A stretch of DNA of 64,000 nucleotides, from NCBI RefSeq assembly GCF_000621525.1, contig NZ_JHYC01000008.1, positions 1 through 64,000 of the forward strand, in the 5' to 3' direction. Positions within the stretch are counted from its first letter, which is position 1. Each line of letters starts with the position of its first letter. This document shows, in pieces, positions 8,424-17,246 of this stretch. The DNA is from Legionella fairfieldensis ATCC 49588 (GTDB lineage: Bacteria > Pseudomonadota > Gammaproteobacteria > Legionellales > Legionellaceae). The translations under genes were made by a program, and so were the position numbers. Under the pieces are notes generated by a model. The model did not search any database. It saw nothing but the letters and a program-made list of their open reading frames with translations, and was not told the DNA's origin.

Positions 8424-8735
8424 TTATTGTTGTTGAGTAGTACTGTCTGGAGCACTACCAGTGCCTGTAGTATTCGAGGCGTCTATTGTGCCACCGGCTT
8501 GTTGGCATTGATCTTGAGTCATCATGGAAACACCTTGTCCTTTGCAGGAATTTTGACCTTTGCAAGAGTTGGAAGCGGTTTTACAGCTACTTTGACCTTT
8601 GCAAGAATTGACACCTTTACAATGAACCATAGTGGATGCATCACTGGAAGAAGAGGATGCCAATGCTGGAGCTACTGAAAATAGGGTTGCTGCGCCAACA
8701 GCTAATGCTGCGCCGGTGAGCTGTACTTTGTTCAT
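8424..8735 (-). CDS. bufA: Bufferin-type Cys-rich metallophore precursor (BufA-like)
   Basis: A 103-residue exported precursor. Residues 1-26 are a Sec signal peptide (positive MNK, Ala-rich core, cleavage near PALAS). The mature part has six cysteines (39, 45, 51, 58, 64, 77), the first five in a repeated CKGxNSCKGQ pattern spaced 6, 6, 7 and 6 residues apart, followed by a Thr/Ser/Gln-rich tail. This fits the BufA2-type bufferins, which are matured by the DUF692 enzyme encoded next and sequester copper in the periplasm. The ATG at 8733-8735 has an AAAAGGAAC 5-6 nt before it; the longer frame to 8840 lacks this and would bury the signal peptide. Confidence 0.85.
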   Translation of the reverse strand: MNKVQLTGAALAVGAATLFSVAPALASSSSSDASTMVHCKGVNSCKGQSSCKTASNSCKGQNSCKGQGVSMMTQDQCQQAGGTIDASNTTGTGSAPDSTTQQQ

Positions 8736-8954
8736 AAAAGTTCCTTTTATAATGAGCCAAATGAATGAATGCCGAGCAGTGATTAAAAAGTAACAGCATC
8801 GGCAACCGAAAGTGTAGAGAGTAAAAATCAGTCTTGTCAAGCTAATTTATTTTTTATTTGGCACAAAGATTTAGAATCTGTTCTGTTATGTGCGTCATTA
8901 GTACTAAGGCAATAAAAATACTTTAAAAAAGACTTGGAGGAATAAAGAGCAGAG

Positions 8955-9728
8955 TTACCAGTTGCGTACTTCAGAGGAATTAATATATAACCTATCGATA
9001 AGCTCTGTTTTAAAAGAAGCAGGCCCTGTAGCTCTGCTTGTTGCGGGTCCTGCGCAATTGGCATAAAATTCAACAGCGGAACTGGCTGCCAGGAAACGTT
9101 CTTCTTCCATGGCATGAAAAGCACCAATAATTGAAGAAAGTAAACTGGCGATGCCCGCTACTTTTTGCAGAAGGGAAGAATCAAAATTAAATTGGGCTAG
9201 TTGATTCGCATCGATAACAGCATGAATTCTTCCTGACATTACTACCGCGACGTTGTATTTTTTTGATAATAGTGTTGCCTGTTCAATCGCTGCCTCATGC
9301 TCAACTTTATTATTATGATCCCTAGAGAGGGGCCTGTTTAGTAATCCGGCAATTTCGTTGGGATACGCTCGAATAATGGCAATGTTATGATTTTTAATAA
9401 GATGAACGGCTGTATTTGTTCTATAGCAACTGGCTCCTGCGCCTACTGGATCTAAAATGATTGGTTTATTGACTTTGTTCGCTATTTGGCAAATACGGTT
9501 ACAAAGATTAATAAAACAATCATCCAGTTTTCCCAGATTTATTACGACTGATTGGGCTAATGTTAATAACTCTTCTATCTCTTGTTCCGCATTACTAAGT
9601 ATCGGAAAAGCGTTTATACTGCGTAATCCACTCGCAATAAGATAAGTCGCATAATAATTGGTAATATTTAATATGGCAGGCTTTTCCTGCCTGATGCGGA
9701 TCAAAATCTCTTGCGTTTTTTCTGCCAT
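8955..9728 (-). CDS. Divergent hydroxyethylthiazole kinase-like protein (ThiM family)
   Basis: A 257-residue ribokinase-fold protein close in length to ThiM, which phosphorylates 4-methyl-5-(2-hydroxyethyl)thiazole for thiamine salvage. Family features are ILNITNYYA at 19-27, the IILDPVGAGASCYRT stretch at 90-104 and PNEIAGL in place of the usual ASEI. The conserved GTGC anion-hole segment, which carries the active-site Cys, reads GIAS (192-195), and the PVM of the substrate pocket is PIL (42-44). It may therefore be weakly active or have another substrate. No other thiamine gene is near. It is followed by a 219-nt spacer before bufA and is preceded by a GST gene on the same strand. Confidence 0.7.
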   Translation of the reverse strand: MAEKTQEILIRIRQEKPAILNITNYYATYLIASGLRSINAFPILSNAEQEIEELLTLAQSVVINLGKLDDCFINLCNRICQIANKVNKPIILDPVGAGASCYRTNTAVHLIKNHNIAIIRAYPNEIAGLLNRPLSRDHNNKVEHEAAIEQATLLSKKYNVAVVMSGRIHAVIDANQLAQFNFDSSLLQKVAGIASLLSSIIGAFHAMEEERFLAASSAVEFYANCAGPATSRATGPASFKTELIDRLYINSSEVRNW

Positions 9729-9749
9729 AAAGTCCCTTGAATAGTCAGA

Positions 9750-10373
9750 TTATTTTTTATCATATGCAGCAAGCGCTGCTTTCACCGCAGGGCGTTTGCT
9801 GACCGTGTTATACCATTCTGCCAAATGAGGAAATTTATGATCATTAATGGCCGTTTTATAGAAGTTTTCATAGCCATATAGCCACGGCCAGATAGCCATG
9901 TCTGCAATGGTATAATCTTTCCCTGCAAAATAGTTATTCTGCATCAGTTGTTTATCCATGACTGCCATTAAACGAAGCACCTCTTCAGTATAGCGTTTTT
10001 TAGCGTAAGGAATACTTTTGGAAGCAAAATGGCAAAAATGACCATACTGACCAAACATAGGTCCAATATGTCCCACTTGAAAGTAACACCATTTAAGCAC
10101 TTCAAATTTTGGCTTCATTTCCTGAGGTAAAAATTGTTCGTGTTTTTCAGCTAAATATTCAAGAATGGCAACGCTTTCGAATAAATAAAAATCATTTTCA
10201 GCATCATAAAGCACTGGAATTTTATTATTGGGTGAGATACGTAAAAATTCAGGAGTGAATTGTTCGCCTTCGCCTATGTTAATTGATTTAATTTCATAGG
10301 GTGTTGCCAATTCTTCCAGCATAATAGTTGGTTTAATGCCATTAGGTGTGCCAAATGAATAAAGAATATACAT
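9750..10373 (-). CDS. Glutathione S-transferase, Nu-class (YfcG/YghU-like)
   Basis: A 207-residue GST with an N-terminal thioredoxin-like domain (1-80: MYILYSFGTPNGIKP, NNKIPVLYD with the cis-Pro, and the FESVAILEYLAEK glutathione-binding segment) and a C-terminal helical domain (90-205) holding GPMFGQYGHF and YTIADMAIWPW. The SFGTPNG segment and the GQYGHF motif point to the Nu class, whose E. coli members reduce disulfides of glutathione adducts. The ATG follows GGGATGATACT. It lies 21 nt upstream of the ThiM-like gene and may be cotranscribed with it. Confidence 0.85.
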   Translation of the reverse strand: MYILYSFGTPNGIKPTIMLEELATPYEIKSINIGEGEQFTPEFLRISPNNKIPVLYDAENDFYLFESVAILEYLAEKHEQFLPQEMKPKFEVLKWCYFQVGHIGPMFGQYGHFCHFASKSIPYAKKRYTEEVLRLMAVMDKQLMQNNYFAGKDYTIADMAIWPWLYGYENFYKTAINDHKFPHLAEWYNTVSKRPAVKAALAAYDKK

Positions 10374-10644
10374 AGTATCATCCCTGGATTGTATAAAATT
10401 ACATGAAGATGTCTTCTAAACTATAAGCCAGATTTTTTCTATGTGCCAGGTACTATCGTACTTATGTCATGGATTAAATTACCTGGTAATTAATCATAAA
10501 AAACTCATTTTGTTTTAACTGATTCGATAAGATTTGCCCATGCTTCGTTCGACTGGATAATTCCTGTTTAAACTACTCTTAAAAATTATGGTCGGTTCTT
10601 AAAGTGCAAAAATCTGGGCCGTATTAATTTTTATCAGTATTGCC

Positions 10645-10848
10645 TTACAGGGCATGCGGTTTAATCCAGCCTGCGCTAAATGCCAGAAACAAAAAAAGAA
10701 ACAATATCAGCGATAAACCAATGCGCCAGGTCAAGGCTTTCACCGTGCGTTTGGAGTGTCCACCATCACGGACAAGAAAGACAAGACCGCTACCTAAAGC
10801 AATTAAGATAATTAACATAGCGGTAAGGATGATAGCTTTAGTGAACAT
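10645..10848 (-). CDS. Small twin-transmembrane protein (DUF2909)
   Basis: A 67-residue protein with two hydrophobic helices (about 5-27 and 40-60) separated by a basic loop (RDGGHSKRTVK), the pattern of DUF2909 'twin transmembrane' proteins. That family sits in cytochrome c oxidase clusters of Gammaproteobacteria, on the strand opposite the assembly genes, exactly as here, divergent from SURF1. AGGAGTATAACAA precedes the ATG. Its function is unknown; a role in oxidase biogenesis is inferred from context. Confidence 0.75.
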   Translation of the reverse strand: MFTKAIILTAMLIILIALGSGLVFLVRDGGHSKRTVKALTWRIGLSLILFLFLFLAFSAGWIKPHAL

Positions 10849-10890
10849 TTGTTATACTCCTGCTCTTAATTTAGCGAGTGATTGATAAAG

Positions 10891-11619
10891 ATGGTCAGTT
10901 TAACCTGTTTTAACCGCCGTTTCACGCCTGGCTGGCGCATGCTGGTGTTAACATTTTTAATAGCGGGTCTTTTTTTTCGCCTGGGCTTTTGGCAATTAGC
11001 GCGCGCCGCGGAAAAAAAACGAATGCTGGCAACACAGGCCCGTCTTGCTCAACAGGTGCCGGTGAATTGGAAGCCTGGACTGAAAAATCCTGAGCAATAT
11101 CAACCTTTAAAAGTAGAAGGACATTATTTACCTGCGCTGTTGTTTTTGGATAATCAGCACTATCAGCACCAATTCGGTTATCATGTTTTTAGTCCTCTAT
11201 TGTTATCCTCCAACGAGATAATATTAGTTGATCGAGGGTGGGTGATTGGTGATGTAAGCAGAAAAACATTGCCCCTTATTGCTACTCCTGCCCATAACCT
11301 GCATTTGACTGGTTATACCTATTATCCGTCGAAAAGGAATTGGGTATTGGGGCAGGTTTATGAAAAGAAAGAGGGAAATATAGCCATTATTGAGCGAATT
11401 GATACAAAAATGTTAGGTCAGTTTTTGCATAAATCGGTCTATCCGTTTATTATTCGCCTTGGCAAAGGGGAATCGGATGGATTTGTACGTGAATGGCCCA
11501 TTGTTGCAATGTCGCCAGAACGACATTATGCCTATGCCTTACAGTGGTTTGCCATGGCATCCCTGATACTCATTCTTTTTATTGTATTAAATTTGAAAAA
11601 AACTTATGAACCTGTTTAA
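10891..11619 (+). CDS. SURF1-family cytochrome oxidase assembly protein
   Basis: About 242 residues with the SURF1 plan: a transmembrane helix near the N-terminus (about 17-33, ending FFRLGFWQLARA), a periplasmic domain with YQPLKVEGHYLP, HQFGYHVFSPL and ILVDRGWV, and a second helix at the C-terminus (HYAYALQWFAMASLILILF). SURF1 delivers or stabilises heme a during assembly of subunit I of cytochrome c oxidase. A TTG at 10882 is an alternative start, since neither position has a strong Shine-Dalgarno. It overlaps the next gene by 14 nt. Confidence 0.9.
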   Translation: MVSLTCFNRRFTPGWRMLVLTFLIAGLFFRLGFWQLARAAEKKRMLATQARLAQQVPVNWKPGLKNPEQYQPLKVEGHYLPALLFLDNQHYQHQFGYHVFSPLLLSSNEIILVDRGWVIGDVSRKTLPLIATPAHNLHLTGYTYYPSKRNWVLGQVYEKKEGNIAIIERIDTKMLGQFLHKSVYPFIIRLGKGESDGFVREWPIVAMSPERHYAYALQWFAMASLILILFIVLNLKKTYEPV

Positions 11620-12145
11620 ACGTAATTATTTAATCTTACTGTTGTTGGCTTTGGTCTTTGCAACGCCGGGTATTATGGCTTATTTATGTTATCTTAACCC
11701 TCAATGGCTTGGTTCCAATACAACAAATAAAGGAAAATTGTTAAATCCCTCCGTGTTATTTCCGAGCATGGAGGATAAAGAACACAAATGGCGTCTTATT
11801 TTTTGGAGTCCCAATGGTTGTGAAGTGGCTTGTTTGCAGCAAATTAATAAACTGGCTAGAGTACGTCTGGCATTAGGTCGCCATCTTTATGAAATTGAGC
11901 AATGGCTGGTTTTGGAAAAAGGTACCTCGCAAATGCCAATAGCTCTGATGCATTCGTTAGGCGAACAGGATATTCATGTCTTACGTCTGACAAAGAATAT
12001 GCAGGCAAAACTGCCTCTCTTGACTGCAAAACCAGAGGTATTTATCGCCAATCCAGAGGGTTATCTGGTCTTAACCTATACAGAGTCCGCGCAACCGGAA
12101 GATATTTATCATGATATTAAACAACTATTAAAGAAGAGCGGTTAA
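11606..12145 (+). CDS. Membrane-anchored thioredoxin-like protein of the oxidase cluster
   Basis: A 179-residue protein with one N-terminal membrane anchor (about 8-28) and a periplasmic domain. The segment LIFWSPNGCEVACLQQINKL contains a C-x3-C pair located where SCO and other thioredoxin-fold oxidase assembly proteins bind copper, followed by a strand-helix pattern and a final IANPEGYLVLTY that resembles the end of SCO proteins. The position between SURF1 and ctaA is the same as for a conserved unnamed gene in other gammaproteobacterial clusters. A copper or redox role in oxidase assembly is inference. Confidence 0.7.
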   Translation: MNLFKRNYLILLLLALVFATPGIMAYLCYLNPQWLGSNTTNKGKLLNPSVLFPSMEDKEHKWRLIFWSPNGCEVACLQQINKLARVRLALGRHLYEIEQWLVLEKGTSQMPIALMHSLGEQDIHVLRLTKNMQAKLPLLTAKPEVFIANPEGYLVLTYTESAQPEDIYHDIKQLLKKSG

Positions 12146-12149
12146 ACAA

Positions 12150-13154
12150 ATGCAACTTAAAATAATACGGATTGCAGCAATAATAGCCACAGTTTTGGCC
12201 TTGTTTGTAGTAATGCTGGGTGCCTACACTCGTTTGACCGATGCCGGTTTGGGTTGTCCTGATTGGCCGGGTTGCTATGGTCATATGGTATTGCCAGGTG
12301 CGCAGCAGGCATTAAACTTTGCCCAAAGTCAGTATCCTGAGATTCCGATTGAAACAGCTAAAGCCTGGACGGAAATGGCTCATCGTTATGCCGCGGGTAC
12401 GCTTGGACTTTTTATTTTGTTTATTGCGGGGTCAGTTTTTGGATTACGCAAACGAGGACTGTGTTTGCCCTGGCAATTACCCTTGATTCTTGTGGGTTTG
12501 CTTTTATTTCAAGCCGCCTTAGGGATGTGGACGGTCACTTTGAAATTATTACCTGTAGTTGTTATGGGACATCTGCTGGGAGGAATCCTCATTTTTTCTT
12601 GCTTAAGTCGTTTATGCGTGCAATTAAGTCCCATTGTACCCGTTAATTTGCCGCGCTGGCATTTTTGGATTGTTTTAGGCGCTGTGATTGTCTTTTGTCA
12701 GATTGCTTTGGGTGGATGGGTAAGTTCAAACTACGCTGGCATTGCTTGCATTGGTTTTCCACAATGCAACGGACAATGGCTGCCAACCTTGCATTTTTCA
12801 CAGGGGTTTAATTTGTTTTCACCGGTAGGGGCTAATTATCAGGGGGGGCTACTCGATAATGATATTCGAATAACTATTCAATACATTCACCGTTTAGGGG
12901 CCATGATAACTGCAGCTTATGTCTCTATCCTTGCTTTTTTATTACTAATTAAGGTAAATAATCGAAATTTACGCCTGTTTGCCTTATTTGCTTTTCTGCT
13001 CGTTGTTATTCAATTTGCTCTGGGTATAATTAATGTAATTTATTTATTGCCTCTGTGGATTGCAGTTGCTCATAATGGGGTGGCAGCATTATTGATGGCA
13101 ACTCTGGTGATAATGCACTATCTTGGTCAAGGGAGAGGTTATGACGCAGGCTGA
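12150..13154 (+). CDS. ctaA: Heme A synthase CtaA (COX15 family)
   Basis: A 334-residue, eight-helix membrane protein that oxidises the C8 methyl of heme O to give heme A. It shows the family signatures [20 protein letters not shown] (about 25-44), a first conserved His in [34 protein letters not shown] with the paired cysteines in the second half, and HRLGA and HNGVAA near the C-terminal heme site. It begins 4 nt after the preceding stop and overlaps ctaB by 14 nt. Confidence 0.93.
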   Translation: MQLKIIRIAAIIATVLALFVVMLGAYTRLTDAGLGCPDWPGCYGHMVLPGAQQALNFAQSQYPEIPIETAKAWTEMAHRYAAGTLGLFILFIAGSVFGLRKRGLCLPWQLPLILVGLLLFQAALGMWTVTLKLLPVVVMGHLLGGILIFSCLSRLCVQLSPIVPVNLPRWHFWIVLGAVIVFCQIALGGWVSSNYAGIACIGFPQCNGQWLPTLHFSQGFNLFSPVGANYQGGLLDNDIRITIQYIHRLGAMITAAYVSILAFLLLIKVNNRNLRLFALFAFLLVVIQFALGIINVIYLLPLWIAVAHNGVAALLMATLVIMHYLGQGRGYDAG

Positions 13155-14028
13155 AATGAAACCTCGTTTGAAAATAAACTGGCATGATTATCTGGAGCTT
13201 TGCAAACCTCGCGTGGTCGCTCTCATGCTGCTCACAGTGGTAGTGGGTATGTATTTAGCCACTCCTGGCTGGGTACCTGTGTCGGTTTTGTTAGCTTCTT
13301 TGCTGGGTGTTGGTTTTTGTGCCGGTTCTGCAGCAACTATCAATCATTTGGTTGATAAGCGCATTGACGCAATTATGGCACGCACTAAACAGCGCCCTGT
13401 AGCGCGCGGCCGGGTTTCAGTTCGTCAGGCTATTTATTTTGCACTTGTTCTGGCTGTGGCAGGACTGACGATATTGAGTCTGTTTGTTAATACATTAACC
13501 GCAATTCTCAGTTTTGTTACTATTATAGGTTATGCAGGTATTTATACGGGTTATCTTAAGCGTGCAACACCGCAAAATATTGTTATCGGAGGGTTGGCTG
13601 GTGCGGCACCCCCTTTGCTGGGTTGGACTGCAGTAACTAATCAGCTTGATCCCCAGGCTCTTCTTTTGGTGCTGATTATTTATACCTGGACACCGCCACA
13701 TTTTTGGGCGCTTGCTATTTATCGTTTTGAAGAATATAAATATGCTGAAATTCCGATGCTGCCTGTTACGCACGGTATTGCTTTCACTAAATTAAATATA
13801 GTCTTATATACAATCCTGTTGTTGATTGTAAGTATTCTGCCTTTCATTGTGGGTATGAGTGGTGGTCTTTATCTGGTCGGAGCAGTTCTATTAGGAGTGC
13901 GTTTTTTACAATGGACGATAATCTTGTATCGATCGACAGAACCAGTCGTTGCCCTGCGTACTTTTCGTTTTTCTATCATTTATTTAATGATGCTCTTCGT
14001 TTTTTTATTAATTGATCATTATGTCTAG
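13141..14028 (+). CDS. ctaB: Protoheme IX farnesyltransferase (heme O synthase)
   Basis: A 295-residue UbiA-family membrane prenyltransferase that adds a farnesyl group to heme B, giving heme O for CtaA. The first Asp-rich prenyl diphosphate motif is seen in [20 protein letters not shown], followed by GRVS; a second conserved block, [12 protein letters not shown], precedes [16 protein letters not shown] start at the ATG at 13141 because AAGGGAGAGG lies directly upstream; an in-frame TTG at 13123 is less likely. It runs between ctaA and the SCO gene, completing the heme A branch. Confidence 0.93.
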   Translation: MTQAEMKPRLKINWHDYLELCKPRVVALMLLTVVVGMYLATPGWVPVSVLLASLLGVGFCAGSAATINHLVDKRIDAIMARTKQRPVARGRVSVRQAIYFALVLAVAGLTILSLFVNTLTAILSFVTIIGYAGIYTGYLKRATPQNIVIGGLAGAAPPLLGWTAVTNQLDPQALLLVLIIYTWTPPHFWALAIYRFEEYKYAEIPMLPVTHGIAFTKLNIVLYTILLLIVSILPFIVGMSGGLYLVGAVLLGVRFLQWTIILYRSTEPVVALRTFRFSIIYLMMLFVFLLIDHYV

Positions 14029-14036
14029 AGGATAAA

Positions 14037-14684
14037 ATGTCTACTCGAAACAATCATATTAACCGAACAGTAATAGCGTTGATAGCATTCATGGCTTTAA
14101 TTGCCGGTCTATTTATTTCTCAACATTTTCACCAGAAAAAGAAAATTGATCCCAGTGAGTTTAATGGTACTTTGCTTGAACAACCACGAGGAATAAAAAC
14201 CTTTAGCCTAACCGGTGTTGATAAAAAAAGTTTTAATAACGCCAGTCTTCAAGGACACTGGACAATGATGTTTTTTGGATTTACCAGTTGTGGTTACGTA
14301 TGTCCGACAACCATGGCTGAGCTGGGTAAAATGTATCATCTCCTCGAAGAAAAGGGAGTAGAGTTGCCCCGAGTGGTTATGATTTCTGTGGACCCGGACA
14401 GAGATAGTCTTGATAAGCTAGCGCATTATGTTCAAGCGTTTAATGCTCATTTTTATGGTGCCAGAGGCGATGATAACATGTTAAAACAAATGACACGGGA
14501 AATGGGAATCGCATACACCAAAGTCGCCATGGCTAATTCGGAAGATGCAACGAATTATGATATAGAACATAGTGGAGCCATCATGCTTTTTAATCCAAAA
14601 GGTGAATTAAATGCATTTTTCACCACTCCTCATCAAGCTGCTTTATTAGCTAACGATTATCAGCTATTAGTTTCAGTTTCATAA
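14037..14684 (+). CDS. SCO1/SenC copper chaperone
   Basis: A 215-residue protein with an N-terminal membrane anchor (about 12-28) and a periplasmic thioredoxin-fold domain. The copper site is visible: FGFTSCGYVCPTTMAEL contains the C-x3-C-P motif (about residues 87-91), and the third ligand His lies in YDIEHSGAIMLFNP. SCO proteins reduce and metallate the CuA site of cytochrome c oxidase subunit II. AGAGGATAAA precedes the start. It is the last gene of the assembly block. Confidence 0.92.
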   Translation: MSTRNNHINRTVIALIAFMALIAGLFISQHFHQKKKIDPSEFNGTLLEQPRGIKTFSLTGVDKKSFNNASLQGHWTMMFFGFTSCGYVCPTTMAELGKMYHLLEEKGVELPRVVMISVDPDRDSLDKLAHYVQAFNAHFYGARGDDNMLKQMTREMGIAYTKVAMANSEDATNYDIEHSGAIMLFNPKGELNAFFTTPHQAALLANDYQLLVSVS

Positions 14685-14858
14685 GGCTAAATTTCTACAG
14701 GATATAACTCGGAAATTGAAATGAGGGCGATATTATTATCGCTCATCTTGCCGTAATCCCAGGCAGTATTAGTGTTAAAAAATAAACCAAAATAGTAGAA
14801 ATGTTTACAGATTCTAACTAGGCTTTAAATAGGACAATAGATTCTGGATTTGCAGGTA

Positions 14859-14932
14859 TTCTACTCTCTTGGCCAAAATACTTTAATTTCTGTGCTTAAA
14901 AGCAGGCTTTAGTGCCAGTTAGCGAAATGCAG
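14859..14932. repeat. Degenerate copy of an intergenic repeat
   Basis: The segment contains TTCTACTCTCTTGGCCAAAA, then an ATTTCTGTGCT block and AGCGAAATG, in the same order as the elements at 36238-36307 and (in part) 39978-40111. It lies in the 285-nt gap before rimK, which otherwise shows nothing recognisable. Confidence 0.45.
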
Positions 14933-14969
14933 ACCTATAAAAAATTATAAATAAAAGGAACATCGATTC

Positions 14970-15878
14970 ATGAAAATTGCAATATTGGCCACAAATCCTC
15001 AATTATATTCACATCGGCGCTTAAAAATAGCTGGTGAGGAGGCGGGGCATGAGGTTAGCTTTATTAACCCTTTATATTGTTACATGAATGTCGCAGCGTC
15101 TAATCCTAAAGTGCATTATCGTGGGGGGGAGCCATTACCTCAATTTGACGCGGTGATTCCCCGGATTGGTGCTTCCAATACTTATTATGGTACAGCGCTA
15201 TTAAGACATATGGAAACCATGGGTATTTATACTCTGAATGAATCCATTGCAATCTCACGTTCACGCGATAAATTTCGTTCGTTACAATTGCTGGCGCGCA
15301 AAGGGATCCCGATGCCTTTAACCAGTTTTGCACAATCACCTGATGATACGGAAGATTTGGTGCGCATGGTAGGAGGGGCACCCTTGGTGATTAAACTTCT
15401 GGAAGGCACACAGGGAAAAGGGGTTATTTTAGCGGATAGCCATCAATCAGCAGTGAGTATTATTAATGCCTTTAAGGAAATGTCAGCTAACATTTTAGTT
15501 CAGGAATTTATCGAAGAATCGCGTGGTACGGATATTCGTTGTTTTGTTATAGGTGATAAAGTGGTTGCTGCTGTGAAACGACAAGCCAAAGAAGGTGATT
15601 TTCGGGCAAATGTTCATCAGGGAGGTAAAGCAGTCAAGGTAAAATTATCACCGCAGGAACGAGCCATTGCTATTAGTGCTGCTAAAACAATGGGATTAAA
15701 AGTGGCTGGAGTGGATTTGATTCGTTCCAATCATGGTCCCTTGGTTCTTGAAATTAACTCCTCACCAGGGCTTGAAGGAGTCGAAAAAGCCACGCATGTT
15801 AATATTGCTGCTAAAATTATTCAATATGTTGAAAAAAACGCCAAACCTAAAGGGGTGAATCAACGGTTCCAGGGATGA
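14970..15878 (+). CDS. rimK: RimK ATP-grasp ligase
   Basis: A 302-residue ATP-grasp enzyme matching E. coli RimK (300 aa), which adds glutamate residues to the C-terminus of ribosomal protein S6 and makes poly-glutamate. Signatures are [56 protein letters not shown] (ATP-binding loop), [18 protein letters not shown] and [14 protein letters not shown] with Mg ligands E and N. AAAAGGAAC precedes the ATG. It overlaps the next gene by ATGA. RimK next to an aspartoacylase-like gene recurs in many proteobacteria. Confidence 0.92.
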   Translation: MKIAILATNPQLYSHRRLKIAGEEAGHEVSFINPLYCYMNVAASNPKVHYRGGEPLPQFDAVIPRIGASNTYYGTALLRHMETMGIYTLNESIAISRSRDKFRSLQLLARKGIPMPLTSFAQSPDDTEDLVRMVGGAPLVIKLLEGTQGKGVILADSHQSAVSIINAFKEMSANILVQEFIEESRGTDIRCFVIGDKVVAAVKRQAKEGDFRANVHQGGKAVKVKLSPQERAIAISAAKTMGLKVAGVDLIRSNHGPLVLEINSSPGLEGVEKATHVNIAAKIIQYVEKNAKPKGVNQRFQG

Positions 15879-16891
15879 AGACGAGACAACCTATTATTAT
15901 TGCCGGTGAAACGATTGAAGCCGGAGAAGAACGATGCATCAAATTGTCACTGGCGATGCTGTATACTTCAACGCCTATCGAAGTACCGGTTTACGTAGTT
16001 CATGGCAAAAAAGAAGGCCCCATACTGTTTATTACGGCAGCCATTCATGGGGATGAAATTAATGGGGTAGAAATTATCCGCAGGCTTCGCCATAGTCCGC
16101 AAATTAAACGTTTGCGAGGTACATTGATTACTATTCCTGTAGTGAATGTGTATGGACTTATCCTGCATTCCCGCTATTTACCCGATCGTCGCGATTTAAA
16201 TCGTCATTTTCCCGGCAGCGAGCAAGGATCAATGACCTCGAAACTTGCCAAACTGCTTATGACAGAAATTGTCACGCATTCAACACACGGGATTGATCTA
16301 CATACAGGCGCGCTCCATCGTAGCAATTATCCTCAAATACGTTTCAGTCAGCAAAGTGTCAAATCTGCCTTAATGGCACAGGCTTTCGCTGCGCCAATTA
16401 TCGTACCTTCCAATCTTCGAGATGGTTCGTTACGTCATGCCACAGAAAATCTGGATATACCTATGATTGTTTATGAAGCAGGGGAAGCGTTACGTTTTGA
16501 TAATTTTGCAATTAAATTGGGTGTACAAGGCATATTAAAAGTCATGGTGTATTTGAAAATGCTTGCTCCCTCGCAAGGAATGCACGTGGCGAAGGCTAAA
16601 TTACCCCCAGTCATTGCAAAAACGACCGTCTGGGTACGTGCTTTGAGGAGCGGGATGGTCATTGAAAGCAAACTCCTTGGGGCTAAAATTTCACAGGGTG
16701 AATTGCTTTGTATGATCGCAGATCCCTTGGGAAACAATGAAATCGGGGTTTGTTCTCCTTTTGATGGCGTGATTATCGGTAAAACCAATATTCCATTAGT
16801 GAATGAAGGCGATGCGCTTTTTCATATTGCCTTATTTGAAGATTGGAATAATCTGGAGTGGCCGCTTGATAATCCGGATGAGTGGGAGTGA
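15875..16891 (+). CDS. Succinylglutamate desuccinylase/aspartoacylase-family Zn hydrolase
   Basis: A 338-residue M14-like zinc hydrolase. The zinc-binding HGDE at about residues 50-53 ([14 protein letters not shown]), the DLNRHFPG substrate loop (about 108-115), the IDLHTG third ligand and the MIVYEAGE catalytic Glu are all present. The last 90 residues form a beta-rich domain that resembles a biotinyl/lipoyl fold ([20 protein letters not shown]). Coupling to rimK by a 4-nt overlap suggests action on gamma-glutamyl or acyl-amino-acid products, but the substrate is unknown. Confidence 0.85.
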   Translation: MKTRQPIIIAGETIEAGEERCIKLSLAMLYTSTPIEVPVYVVHGKKEGPILFITAAIHGDEINGVEIIRRLRHSPQIKRLRGTLITIPVVNVYGLILHSRYLPDRRDLNRHFPGSEQGSMTSKLAKLLMTEIVTHSTHGIDLHTGALHRSNYPQIRFSQQSVKSALMAQAFAAPIIVPSNLRDGSLRHATENLDIPMIVYEAGEALRFDNFAIKLGVQGILKVMVYLKMLAPSQGMHVAKAKLPPVIAKTTVWVRALRSGMVIESKLLGAKISQGELLCMIADPLGNNEIGVCSPFDGVIIGKTNIPLVNEGDALFHIALFEDWNNLEWPLDNPDEWE

Positions 16892-16919
16892 GATCTGTAT
16901 GAACAACACAAGCTGGATA

Positions 16920-17180
16920 TTAAGCGTCATCACCTCGCGCTTTTTTCTGTCGTTGTTGGGTTTTTCCTGATAACCAATCCGGATTCACATCAAACTCTTC
17001 TGCCAGGCGATTAAGGAGCGCTTGTTCAGGAAGGGTGATACCATTTAAAAACGCTTCCGCTTTGAATTTAGGAATTTTTAGTAGTTTGGAAAACACAGCA
17101 ATTCGCTCATCAAGACGTTGCGGCACATCAATAGCATCCAGCTCTTTATTAAGCCGCTCCGCAAATTGTTTGTTTGGCAT
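16920..17180 (-). CDS. Small HTH protein
   Basis: An 86-residue protein with an XRE-like pattern: FAERLNKELDAIDVP, a helix pair AVFSKLLKIPKFKAEAFLNG and EQALLNRLAEEFDVNPDWLSG, the ending typical of phage-repressor-like HTH domains. The basic tail (KTQQRQKKARGDD) could contact DNA. It is a single gene convergent with the rimK pair and upstream of the hemH stop on the same strand. It may be a regulator, target unknown. Confidence 0.65.
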   Translation of the reverse strand: MPNKQFAERLNKELDAIDVPQRLDERIAVFSKLLKIPKFKAEAFLNGITLPEQALLNRLAEEFDVNPDWLSGKTQQRQKKARGDDA

Positions 17181-17246
17181 GCCCGTCTCACTGTAAATTT
17201 TTCATATGTATGTTCTATAGCATAAAAAAATGGTTTTGCAATTAAA

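Noticed and set aside
8837-9127. 96-residue minus-strand frame
   Set aside because: It overlaps the ThiM-like gene in another frame and shows no protein-like composition or ribosome site.
10400-10640. Remnant of coxC in the gap before the DUF2909 gene
   Set aside because: No frame in the gap shows the aromatic, helical ending of subunit III.
10640-10885. 81-residue plus-strand frame opposite the DUF2909 gene
   Set aside because: It is antisense to a recognisable membrane protein with a good ribosome site.
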